From Triparma columacea (Eukaryota; Sar; Bolidophyceae; Parmales; Triparmaceae), in assembly GCA_030267965.1 (NCBI GenBank), contig BRYA01000633.1, positions 1 through 18,388 of the forward strand: a stretch of 18,388 nt of DNA, read 5' to 3'. Both the position numbers and the translations under genes were made by a program. Shown here one piece after another: positions 8,867 through 18,084 of the stretch (positions are counted from its first letter, which is position 1; each line of letters starts with the position of its first letter). The notes beneath the pieces are model-generated. The model was not told where the DNA came from, made no database searches, and saw nothing but the letters and a program-made list of their open reading frames with translations.

Positions 8867-11800
8867 TTAGGCGACGACTCCCCTAGCCCTCTTTCCCCCC
8901 CCATCCAACACCTCCCCCTCCCTCTTCTCTCCCTCTCCTCCCTCCTCATCGTCCTTAGCGTCGTACTGGGTCAAGTCCAAGGTAAGAGTCCTGCTTGATC
9001 CCAACCCGACGTCCCTGCATACTCCCACCAAGCTCTCACTGAGCTCGTAGAACATGTCCTTGAGACTGATGACGATGCACTGGAGGTTGTCCCCGCTCCT
9101 CTGCCTGATGTAGTTGCAGACCTTGAGGACATTGACGTTGTCCAGGGCCGCGTCGACCTCGTCCATGACGAAGAAGGGCGCAGGCTTGAAGCTGTGGATG
9201 GCGAAGAGCAGGGCCAAGGCGGCCACGGTCTTCTCTCCTCCGCTCAAGTGCTCCATGTCCCTGAACCTCTTCATGGGGGGCATGGCGTTGTACTTGAGTC
9301 CTCCGAGGTAAGGCTCGTCTGTGTCGTCCAAACTAAGGTAGGCATTTCCTCCAAGGGGGTGCTTGGAGCTCTTGGTGAGATCCCTGTAAATGGTCTTGAG
9401 GGCGGTGTCGATGGCACTGAAGGCCTTGTTGAAGGTCTTAGCCCTGATGCTCTTGACCTTGTTGAAGGCGGCCACGGCATCCCTGGCCTCCACCTTGGCA
9501 TCCTCGAAGTCCTTTCCACTCTCCTTAAGCTTCTCGCCGACCTTGTTGAAGGCGTCGTTAGCCTTCATGTTGGGGGCGATAGCCTCGAGGTCGGCGTGAA
9601 TTTTGGCGAGCTTCTGCTCAAATCCAGACCTGATCTTCTTCTCGTCCCTGTCGCTAGTGAGCCTCGCCTTGAGGTCGGCCTTCAATCCCGAGAAGTCGAT
9701 CTTGCTAGCGTCCTTCTTGTCCTTCATGACCCTCCTGTCGTCGCTCTGGCTGAAGTGGGTGCTCTTGGTGTTGACACTATCCTGGCTGGTGCCCTGGCTA
9801 CTGTCGTCGTTGGTGGCCTGGCTGCTCTCGTCGTTCTCGTCCATGTCGTCGTCGGCCGCTCCCTTCTTTCCATCCTTCAGGACGGGCAAACTGACCTCCT
9901 CGACCCTGCTCTTCTGCAAGATCTCGTGAAGCTCCCCCCTGAGCCTCTCCAACTCTCCTTCCTCTCCGTTCATGCTCTTGCTGACCTGCATCCTCTCGCT
10001 TTGCATCTCGGCGAACTTCGACTGGGTGTCCTTGACGGACTTCTCAGATGTCTTCTCCTCCTTAGTGGCGGTCTGGAGCTCGCTCTCGCTCTGGGCGAGG
10101 TCGGCCTTGGCCTTGGCTGACTTCTTGAGGAGCTCCTCCTCCTTGTTATTGGCCTTGGTGAGCTTTCCCTTGATGGTGGCGAGCCTGCTCTCGAGGGCAG
10201 TGACAGGAGTGACAAAGTCCCTGCCGTCCTCGTAGGTGAGCTGACTCTCGAGCTTGGCGCGGTGCTGGCGCAGCTGCTGCTTCTTCTCCATGAAGTCCTC
10301 CCTGGCCCTTCCGACGGCAATGTCGTAGGCGCGGAGGTCGTTCAGGCCGGTCTTCTCGCGGAAAGGCTGAAGGACGACGTCTTCGGCCTCCTTGACAGCG
10401 GTCCTGGCCTTCTCGACCTCGGTGTTGGCAGAGGAGACAGCGGCCTCGGCGACGTCGATGTCCTTCTGGATCTTGTCAGCCTGCTCGACACTAGCGCTGA
10501 GCAGGGTCTCCTGCTCCTTGAGCTTAGTCTCGGTGTAAGTCCTGTCACTCTTGGTGTACTGCTCCCTGTTCTTGAGGTTCCCGACCTGGTTCCTAAGCTC
10601 GTCGGCGAGCTGGGAGGGGTTGCTAAGGGAGGAGCTGGAGACGAGGGTGGTGATCTTGGGGGCGAAGGAGGTCTTGGCGCGGTCGGCCTCGAGCTTGTCT
10701 TTCTTGTGCTTGAGGGCGGTGATCTCCTTCTCGTCCCACCTTCCGGCGGCCCTGGCATTCTCCTCGGTGAGACCTCCAGTCATGGTACCGGACTTGGAGA
10801 TGACTCCTCCAGTGAGGGTAACAGCCTTAACCTTGTTGTCAGACTTGCCGTCCTTCCCGAAGCAGAGCTCCCTCGCGGCAGTGAGGTCGTCACAGACGAC
10901 GGTGTTTCCGACGGCGTAGAGGACAGCCTTGCGGATACTCTCGTCGCAAGTGATGACATCGGCGCAGAGGCGGTACCTGCCGTCGGCCTCGAGGGCACGG
11001 AGGCGCTCGGAGGTGTAGGGGGCGGGGACCTTGAGGGAGTCGAGGGGGAGGAAGGTGGCGGTACCGACGCGCTGCTCGCGGAGGTACTGGATGCACTCGT
11101 AACCGGTGGCCTTGGTGTCGACGACGATGGCGTCCATGTTCTTTCCGGCAGCGACAGTGACGGCCATGTTGAAGCGCCTCTGGGTGGGCTTGCAGAGGTC
11201 GACGAGCTTGCCCTGGACTCCTGGGTAGTGGCGCTTGAGGGCCTCGAGGGCGGCGGCGAGCTTCTCGGACTCCTTGCTCCTCCTCTTGTCGTCCTTGGCC
11301 TCCCTCAGCTTGGCGTTGACGGTCTCGATGTCGCTGTCAATCTGGTCCCTCTTGGAAGCGGCCTGCTTGGCGTGCTTCTCGACGTTGGAGAGGTCGTTCT
11401 CGGCCTGTTTGAGCTCGGATCCGATCTTCTTGAGGGACTCACTAAGCTTGTCGCGGCGGTCGGTGAGGCTCTTGGCAGACTGGGAGGCATCCTCGCGGCG
11501 GCCGGTGATCTCCTTCAGCTCGGCGGAGAGGGAGGCAGCCTTGGCGCGGGCGCCCTCAAGGGCGCGGACCTCCTTGGAGAGGATGGCGCGGGCAGATGCG
11601 GAGGCGATTCCTGCGGCCTCGCGGATCTGCTCGTACTCGGCCTCCTGCTCGGGAGTGAGGGTCTCGGTGAGGCCGATGCCCTGGGTTTTGATCTTTTGGT
11701 ACTCCTCCTCAAGTTTACGCTCGGACTGGGTGAGGGAGTCGATGTCGGTGGTGAGGGAAGCGATGACCTCCTCGTGGTTGGAGGCATCGTCCTGGAGGGA

Positions 11801-12860
11801 CTTGAGTTGCTCGACATCGGTCTCGACCTGCTTGGTGAGGGCCTTGACCTGCGGGCGAGGAACGAAGCAAGGAGCGAAGGAAGTTAGTTGCACGGTACAT
11901 TGTGCTCTTCTACTCTTCATCCATTCTCACCTCCTCCTGGGTCTTGATGGTCTCGGGCTGCATGGAATCGAGAGCACCAGCGAGCTTGACGCGGTTCTTC
12001 TCGATGTTGGAGAGAGTGCGGCGGTTTGCGGTAGCCTCCTTCTTGGCCTCCTTCAAATTCTTCTCGGCGTCGGCCTCGGCGGCCTCGGCGGACTTGAGCT
12101 CCGACTTGAGCTCCTTGGTTGTCTCCTCGCGCTCACTAATCTCCTTGTCAATGTGGAAGATCTGCCAGAGGTAGAACTCAGTGGAGACGGCAGCACGCTC
12201 GACGAGCTTGGAGTCGAAGCGCTCGGCCTCGTCCTTCTGCTCCTTGTACTGCTTCTTCTCGCTCCTGTATCCCTTCTGCTTGTTGAAGGCGAAGATGGTC
12301 TTGCTCTCAGCAGTCTCCTTCTTGGCCTTGAGCTCGTCGTACTCGGCCTTGAACTCGGCGGAGCCGGAGATGTTCTCGAGCATTTCGACGAGCTGCTTGG
12401 GGGTCTTCCTGGCGATGCCCTCGACGTCGCCCTGGAACACCAAGAAGTTCCTGGCCTTGACGAGGACGTTGATGTTGCCTAGCTCGGTCTCGTACTCGTC
12501 GAAGGTGACCTTCTTGCCGTCGACCTTGTACTCGTTGGTACCCTTGACGCTGATCTCCCTGGTAAAGAGGGTCTCAGCGGCACCGTCCTCGAAAGAGGCG
12601 GCATAGACGAGGGTCACAGAAGCCTTGAGCTTGTTCTTGTCGCTAGGGCGCTGGTTGGGGGGGCGGAAGACGAGATCCTTAAGGTTCGTGGAACGGAGAT
12701 CCTTCTGGTTCACACCGAGCACGAAACTAAGGGCGTCCATGAGGTTGGACTTTCCAGCTCCATTAGGCCCGACCACGCAGGTGAAGTCCTTGAAGGGACC
12801 AATGGTCTGAGTCCCGGAGTAGGACTTGAAATTCTCTACGAGTAAGTGTTTAACAGGCAT
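8867..12860 (-). CDS. SMC1: Cohesin subunit SMC1 (structural maintenance of chromosomes 1)
   Basis: Exon 1 (12860-11931) and exon 2 (11848-8867) join in phase 0 across an 82-nt GTGAGA...CCCGCAG intron, giving 1303 aa (family about 1230). Order: ABC head half with Walker A GPNGAGKSN (31-39); the SMC1-type GDVEGIARKTPKQLVEMLENIS block; coiled coil; hinge (about 518-670, GKLVDLCKPTQRRF to SKSGTMTGG); returning coiled coil; then the second head half with signature LSGGEK (from 1178) and Walker B FFVMDEVDAALD (Asp1206, Glu1207). SMC1 pairs with SMC3 and the kleisin Rad21/Scc1 to form the ring that holds sister chromatids together. The extra length includes an acidic, Ser-rich insert at about 975-1020 with four SQ motifs. 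The Lys/Arg/Glu codons of the coiled coil are nearly all AAG, CGC/AGG and GAG, as in a well-expressed gene. The start is the first ATG and the KHLLVENFKSY N terminus is typical. Confidence 0.97.
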
Positions 12861-13302
12861 CTGTGAGGGAAGAGGCGGGATGAGAGGGGTTAGAGGGGCC
12901 TAGGAGGTCAGTGGAGGGATTTTCCCTCCCGAAAGAGGGAAGAGTTTATTGGTACTTGGGGGCAATAATCGGGGACTTGAGGCTCATTAAGAGGAGTTAT
13001 CGATAGTACGGGTAGATCCTACATTAAAACAGGGAGAATAAAGGGATATCAGGTGCAAAAAATTGTGCCAAAACAGGACCCCCGATCGAGCTTGGAGGCA
13101 TTTGAATTTTTGGGCCCAATAGGGATCGTGCTCAGAATATATTCAAGGGAGTGGGTCGTTAGATATCAGAAGGACGGTGTTGGGGGATCTATTCCAGCCT
13201 AAAGCTTACTCTTCCTTCGTTTGTGGTGAAGGTGGGAATTGGGGAGGGAAGGAGGGATTTGGTTCGGATTTTGGAGGAAAATTGGGATTTTTATTCTTTG
13301 GA
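12861..13302. promoter_or_regulatory. Shared 5' region of SMC1 and the divergent unrecognised gene
   Basis: These 442 bp lie between divergent start codons. They contain a CCAAT pentamer at 13116-13120 and two mutually exclusive 7-bp hairpins: GGAGGGA (12913-12919) with TCCCTCC (12923-12929), or TTCCCTC (12922-12928) with GAGGGAA (12935-12941). The plus-strand frame is open upstream of 13303 back to about 13177, but without an ATG. No regulatory function is proven. Confidence 0.35.
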
Positions 13303-13749
13303 ATGTGGCGGCTAAATGGCACGGCTGGTGGCTTACTGATGAGATTAAGCTCGGTAAACCCTAACAGAATTGGCGGAAAGGCTTTTGGGAGGGTTCATTT
13401 ACTCCATCCTTGTCGAGCCTTCACGGCTTCTCCACCTGAAGATGGGCTTCCTAAGGAGAATTGGAGGAAGAAGCAATTAAGGCAGTTGGAAGAGAGGGTC
13501 AGTGGGGGCGGTGGTGGGGGGGAGGAGGAGGAACAAGTAGAGGTCCAGCAGATGTGGAAGGATATGGAGTCAAGAGTGACGAGAAGGAGGATGAGGACAC
13601 TGGCAGAGGCGGGTGAGAAGGTTGGGAGGAGGAACGTAAGAAAGACTGACGAGGAGATGCGGTTGGCGGCTGGTTTTTACATGAAAGATGGGGAGACGGG
13701 GGGGGAAGGGGGGGAGGAGGGGGGCGGGGAGGGGGGGGGGGGAAGGTGA
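13303..13749 (+). CDS. Unrecognised small protein with probable mitochondrial presequence
   Basis: A single-exon ORF of 148 aa starts at the first ATG of an open frame (MWRLNGTAGGLLMRL). The first 45 or so residues carry Arg, Lys, Ser and Leu but no acids and end HPCRAFTASPPEDG, which resembles a cleavable mitochondrial presequence. The mature part has a basic helix (ENWRKKQLRQLEERV), a Gly/Glu linker, then MWKDMESRVTRRRMRTLAEAG and RNVRKTDEEMRLAAGFY, which looks like a conserved helical core, and a Gly/Glu-rich low-complexity tail coded by long G runs. I do not recognise the family; its size, charge and targeting would suit a small mitochondrial ribosomal or assembly factor, but that is only a guess. 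It is divergent from SMC1 and convergent with the VTA1 gene, 92 bp away. Confidence 0.6.
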   Translation: MWRLNGTAGGLLMRLSSVNPNRIGGKAFGRVHLLHPCRAFTASPPEDGLPKENWRKKQLRQLEERVSGGGGGGEEEEQVEVQQMWKDMESRVTRRRMRTLAEAGEKVGRRNVRKTDEEMRLAAGFYMKDGETGGEGGEEGGGEGGGGR

Positions 13750-13841
13750 AGGTGAAGGTAACGCAAATGTCGTCTACCTTTGACGTATATGATCGGTTTA
13801 TTTTACTTTACTCTAGACACCATCGTTACATCCCCCCTCTC

Positions 13842-15130
13842 TCAATTGAGGCAGTCAAGAGCCTTCTGAAGCCTCTGCCGAGCCAAGTCTATCTCCTTGC
13901 CCTCCAGTGCCGCAATGGCAAACTTTGAGAGCTCAATTGCATCGGCGATCGACTCCTTAGGCGTTGAGGAGCTCTTCTTCTTGGACCCGAACCAGCTGCT
14001 TCTCTTGGGGGCGGCCGCCTCTGGAGAGGGGGCCGAGGCGGGAGCAGAGGGGGGGGGAGCGGGGGCAGGGGAGGGTGCCAGGGGCTTGAACACGGGAGGT
14101 GGGTCGTCGTCTTCGGCGCTATCCTTGCTCTCAGCGGGAAAAGATGGGGCCGAAGTTGGAGCCTCGGGGATCCCGAAGGGGTCGTCCTGAGGAGAGGGGG
14201 GGGTGGGGTAAGTCAGATTAGAGCCACAGCGACACTGAGAGGCATGCACACCACACTCACCACCTCTTCCTTGTAAGAAGGGGGCTCAAGGGACGAAGAA
14301 TCAGGAAGGCCCTTCTCTTCATCTGGAGAAGCCTTCTCTTCCCCATCATCCTCCACAGCCCCGTCCTCCTTCTTGGGCTCAGGAAGATCCGTCCCAGTCT
14401 TGATGGCCTTGAAAATCTCACTCGCTCTCCACTTGCAGTATTTACGCTTCATGGTGTTGACCTCGAGCTCGAGCACGGCCTCGTCAACATTAGTCTGCTC
14501 AAAGATACTAAGCACATCAAAGAAGCTGGGGGATGGGGAAGAGGTTGGGGGGGGTTTGGGGAGGTTGGGTGAGGTTGGGGGAGGTTGGGGGAGGTTGGGG
14601 GGGATTGGGGGGATTGGGGAGACTAGGGGGGTAACGCTGCTGGATGCGCCTCACCTTCCGGCCGCGTAGTATGACCGACAGACAACCTTAGCAGAAGCAT
14701 AGTCTCTCGAGTTCTTTGCATATACGGCCTCGTACTGCTTGTCACCCCCTTGCAAGACCTTGGTGGCAAAGTCTCTCACAATACCGTACGCCTCGTGCTT
14801 GCTGAATGCCTCGCCGACCGCCTTCTTTTCCACTTCCAGGGCATTCATAATATTCATTGCGCACTCCTGTGCCTTGGGATCATTCGCAGTCTTCAGCAGG
14901 GGGATGGCGAGCTCAAGGGCGTACTGACGGCAATAGTAAGCTACCAATCTTGACGCCGGTTGAGTTCTAAGGGATGGTGATGAGAGGGGGAAGGTAAAAA
15001 GGTGGGGTTAATAATTCGAGAAGCGCAGAAAGAGGGTGAAGAAGAGGGATCGCACTCACCGGTCGTTGTCGAGCTCCTCTGCTCGCTTTACGAACGGCTT
15101 GATCGACTTAAGAGACGCAGGTATGTCCAT
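13842..15130 (-). CDS. VTA1: Vacuolar protein sorting-associated protein VTA1/LIP5 (ESCRT-III/VPS4 cofactor)
   Basis: Four exons, 15130-15060, 14966-14655, 14525-14261 and 14186-13842, with GTGAG donors, give 330 aa (yeast Vta1 330, human LIP5 307). The N terminus (MDIPASLKSIKPFVKRAEEL, then RLVAYYCRQYALELAI) and the YYAAGSFFDVLSIF and KRKYCKWRASEIFKAI segments are the tandem MIT-like domains (about residues 1-165). A long Pro/Ala/Ser/Glu-rich linker follows. The last 40 or so residues (SIADAIELSKFAIAAL to LQKALDCLN) form the C-terminal helical hairpin that dimerises and binds VPS4. Family role: stimulates the AAA ATPase VPS4 that disassembles ESCRT-III during multivesicular body sorting. Two junctions complete conserved codons (CG|A in exon 1-2, AG|C in exon 2-3), which supports the splicing. 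It is divergent from the aldo/keto reductase gene, with 225 bp between the starts. Confidence 0.92.
14528..14640. repeat. G-rich tract of GGTTGGGGGA-like repeats in VTA1 intron 2
   Basis: The plus strand has many runs of four to seven Gs spaced by TT, A or GA (GGTTGGGGGAGGTTGGGG and variants), mostly in the 129-nt second intron of the VTA1 gene. On the coding strand this is a C-rich polypyrimidine tract running up to the CCCCCAG acceptor. The plus strand has the spacing expected of potential G-quadruplexes. Confidence 0.8.
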
Positions 15131-15355
15131 TGCGATTGAGTGTGAGCTTCAAGATGGGAATTTTAACGAGTCCCGAGCAAGGAGGCTTCCAAACAAAGAT
15201 CGTCAAATCTGTTGATACTGAGTGTCGCCTGAGGAAGAAATAAATCATCTTCGAGGCCAAAATCGTTACAGTAGGAGACGGTGAAGGCGTTGATATAGCG
15301 TATAATCGAGATATACGATAATCCCCAAGTTGCACCCAGAGGACATTCCGCATTC
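15131..15355. promoter_or_regulatory. Short shared 5' region of VTA1 and the aldo/keto reductase gene
   Basis: Only 225 bp separate two divergent start codons, so this is a compact candidate bidirectional promoter. I see no clear TATA box or repeat in it. Confidence 0.4.
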
Positions 15356-16393
15356 ATGGAGATCCCAAAGATTGGTTATGGGACGTATCTCATGGACGTT
15401 GAGGAGGCTCGCGCTGGAGTGAAGAACGCTCTGTGTACCGGGTACCGCCACATCGATACCGCTTCGGGTTATAATAACGAAATTGGAGTAGGAGCTGGAA
15501 TACAAGATGCCGGGGTGGAGAGAAGCGAGTTGTTTGTCACGACTAAGCTCTGGCCTGGAGGGATGTGGGGGCAGCCAGCCTTAACTTTCGAGGAGGTTGT
15601 AGCGGCGGGGGAGAAGTCTTTGAAGGAGCTTGATTGTGGTTACATTGACCGTAAGTTTGGTGTGTAGGGGTTGGGGTCGGGGAGCGAAGTTCAATAGCAG
15701 TTAACTGACCCCCCCTCCTCCCCAACTCTCCCCTCCCCAACTCTCCCCTACTCCCCCAATCCTTTACGCCCCCCCTTCGACCCTGCAGTGTACTTGATTC
15801 ATACTCCTTTTGCGTTCACCATCGGTAAGTCGGCGGGGTTAGATCAATGGAGAGGTTGCCTTGAGTTGAAGAAGAGGGGCGTCGTGAAGGAGATCGGGGT
15901 CAGCAACTTCAACCTTCAGCACCTCGAGGCGATCAAGGAGGCGGGGCTGGAAATGCCGAAGTACAACCAGCTGGAGCTCCACCCTTGTTGCCAGCAGAGG
16001 CCGCTGCTCGCGTACATGGGGAAGAATGGAATGAAGGCGATTGCTTACTCCAGCCTTGCGCCGCTCGGGTCGTGGAGGGAGGGACAGGAATCTGGGAAGG
16101 GTCGCATGGGGGAGGAGAGGGCAAAGAAGGTCGCGAGCAAGCTAGAGAAGATCGCGGGGGATACGGGCATGACCGAAGCTCAGGTGCTGCTAAGGTGGGC
16201 GATCGACAAGGGGTACGCGATCCTGCCCAAGACAACCAACGTGGAGAGGATGAAATCGAACCTGAGCGTGGGAGAGAAAAAGGCGCTCGGGAAGAAGGAC
16301 ATAGAACTCTTGGACGGGTTGGGGGGAGGGGCGGAGGGGACCGATATGGAGGACGTATGTTTTGCCTGGGCTTTTGGAGACCCCAAGGCGTAA
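15356..16393 (+). CDS. Aldo/keto reductase
   Basis: Exons 15356-15650 and 15789-16393 join in phase 1 across a 138-nt GTAAGT...CTGCAG intron, giving 299 aa, a usual size for this family of NADPH-dependent carbonyl reductases. The TIM-barrel motifs are in order: IPKIGYGT; GYRHIDTASGYNNE with Asp34 and the catalytic Tyr39; FVTTKLWPGG with Lys64; DLYLIHTPF with His103, so the catalytic tetrad is complete. They are followed by GVVKEIGVSNFN, QLELHPCCQQ, AYSSLAPLG and the C-terminal nucleotide-binding ILPKTTNVERMKSNL. The intron splits the D|L codon of the conserved YIDLYLIH segment, which confirms the junction. The substrate cannot be told from sequence. A TAATAAAG string overlaps the stop codon. 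The intron has a tandem CCCCAACTCTCCCCT duplication near its 3' part. Confidence 0.93.
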
Positions 16394-16397
16394 TAAA
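16392..16397 (+). terminator. Possible polyadenylation signal overlapping the aldo/keto reductase stop
   Basis: An AATAAA hexamer starts at the second base of the TAA stop codon. If used it would give an extremely short 3' UTR, which fits the 110-bp gap to the next start codon on the same strand. Many protists do not rely on this hexamer, so it may be chance. Confidence 0.25.
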
Positions 16398-16503
16398 GTT
16401 AAGATAAAGGTTGGCTTCCAATCCATTTTCCATTCTGCTGCCGACAAATCATTTGGAACCAGAACATTTAAGCTCATAGACAACTCTGAAGCCGGCGTCG
16501 TAA

Positions 16504-18084
16504 ATGGTATCTCCTCCTCCTCCTCCTCATGAGATTCTACAGACGAGCATCGAAGTATGCCAAGCAGGAACATGCCACTCACTGGGAGCTCCCGAATGTC
16601 TTGCGGAGATCGAGGTAATTAATTCAAAAGTGAACGCACGCCGGGAGAAAATACATATCAAGCGTGTGTGGTGTTAATCCCACACACGCTTGATATGTAT
16701 CCTCCCGGACTGAGACGACAACTCTAACCCCAGAATAATTATTCACCTTTCTCTCCTCCTCGCCCAGGAACTTGTCGGTGCGGTCGGTGATTCGAAATGC
16801 AAAGTACGCCCCACGGGTTGCATCGGGTACTGCAGGCAAGGACCGAATGCTGTAATAGTGAAGAAGCTGCGTGGGTCGGACGGTGGAAGAAAGAAGGACG
16901 TGACGGTGGAAGTTAAAATTCGCAGCCTCGAGGCATCCGTGCGGGTCGTGGAGAATGCAACGGGTGAGCGACCGAATTTGGAGGATCCGGAACTCGAGCA
17001 GCGGTTCGCAAAGCTGCGCGGGCGTAGAGTTCGGGAGGACGCGAAATCCCGCCACCACTGGAATGCTGCGCTCCGCGGGCTCGTCGGGGAGCAGGCGACG
17101 GAGGACCGCTCTGAGCTAAAGGACATCCTCTCCAAAGCGGGCTTTCAGGACGGCATCCTCATCGGGGACACGATGCCAAGCGCCATCGAGAGCTACACGC
17201 GGTGGACGCTCTCGTCCGTGACGCCGGTGTCGCGGCACAGCGCCATTTACTCGCTCACCTCCAAAGATCGCAAGCGAGCGACCCCGCACCCTCGTGGCCG
17301 CGGTCGCCAAGTGGTCCCGGTCACATTTCATACGACCCTCCTCGCGGAGATCGGCCAAAACGGCGAAGGGCCGTTGCCGTGGGTCGAGCGCGAGTACACG
17401 CCTGTGAGCACGGCGAGGGAGTGGGATCTTGGGCGATGCGAGCTGCTGGTGAAGATCTACAAAGATGGGCTTGCGACGTCGTGGCTCCGTGCAGATCCCC
17501 CACCTCAATTCTGGCTGTCGACACCCATGAAGACCCTGCACGTCCCAAGTTTGAACCCGGATGGAAGCGCTTTCTCGCCCGCCAGCGTCCTGCTGCTCCT
17601 GGCTGGCACCGGCGTCGTCGCTCTGCCGCAAATCCTTGCTCATCGGGACCCATGTTACAAGCTTGGAATTTCGACGCCCCGGCGATGGCAGCTGAGGGTG
17701 CCCATCGACCTTCTGTTTTCCTGTCGAGAAGACGACGTGCTACTTTTGCCGGAGATCGCGCAGTGGTGTCGAGATGGCGAGGACAAAGGCCTTCGGCACT
17801 GCACGCTGATGCTCACGCCTCCGAACGCCGACGGCGCGACGCCTTTTCCTGACGTGGCCGTGGGCGTCGGTGACGGGCAAGCTGCGGAGCAGGCACTAAA
17901 AGGCGTCGCCAACGCGGGCATTGTACGTTCTCGGCTATCCCCTGCGCTCGTGACCGAGGCAGTTGGGCGCCTGGCGCGACCGTGCCGTGTTGTGGTGTCG
18001 GGGCCAGGCGGATTCAACACCGCTGCTCGTGAGCTCCTCGCAGGTCTCGTCGAGGACGAGGAAATCACCATTCTGGCTGCTTGA
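16504..18084 (+). CDS. Thioredoxin-like [2Fe-2S] ferredoxin fused to an FNR/cytochrome b5 reductase-like flavoprotein
   Basis: Exon 1 (16504-16614) and exon 2 (16768-18084) join in phase 0 to give 475 aa. A TAA lies directly before the ATG in frame, which fixes the start. The N terminus has Cys19-x4-Cys24 (EVCQAGTC), then GAPECLAEIEELVGAVGD across the splice, then Cys55-x3-Cys59 in GCIGYCRQGPNAV: the four-cysteine pattern of thioredoxin-like [2Fe-2S] domains (as in the complex I 24-kDa subunit). The C-terminal half has an FNR fold: WTLSSVTPVSRHSAIYSL, the FAD-binding EREYTPVS (244-251), a flavin-phosphate loop like GLATSWL, the NAD(P)-binding LLAGTGVVALP (about 315-323) and the terminal VVVSGPGGFN. 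The FAD domain is extended by a basic loop, and a helical region (about 70-170) joins the halves. It probably passes electrons between NAD(P)H, flavin and the iron-sulphur centre; the partner is unknown. Arg is coded mainly by CGN rather than the AGG common in neighbours, so a different history is possible. Confidence 0.82.
16641..16708. repeat. Long inverted repeat (hairpin) inside the ferredoxin-flavoprotein intron
   Basis: A perfect 21-bp inverted repeat (16651-16671 with 16680-16700; left arm ATACATATCAAGCGTGTGTG plus G) encloses an 8-nt loop, TGTTAATC. It is extended outward by a further 7-bp stem, CCGGGAG (16641-16647) with CTCCCGG (16702-16708), across a small 3/1 internal loop. It lies in the middle of the 153-nt intron 16615-16767 and accounts for almost half of it. 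No target-site duplication is obvious. Confidence 0.95.

Noticed and set aside
10262..11887. 541-codon ORF on the plus strand opposite SMC1
   Set aside because: It is a Leu/Gly/Val/Asp-rich shadow of the SMC1 coding strand with its strong codon bias; the minus strand has unmistakable SMC1 domains.
11235..12482. 415-codon plus-strand ORF across the SMC1 intron
   Set aside because: It is antisense to coiled-coil codons, low-complexity Ser/Leu-rich, with no motif.
17116..17643. 175-codon minus-strand ORF inside the ferredoxin-flavoprotein gene
   Set aside because: The plus strand carries the FAD and NAD(P) motifs; the antisense frame has no recognisable feature.
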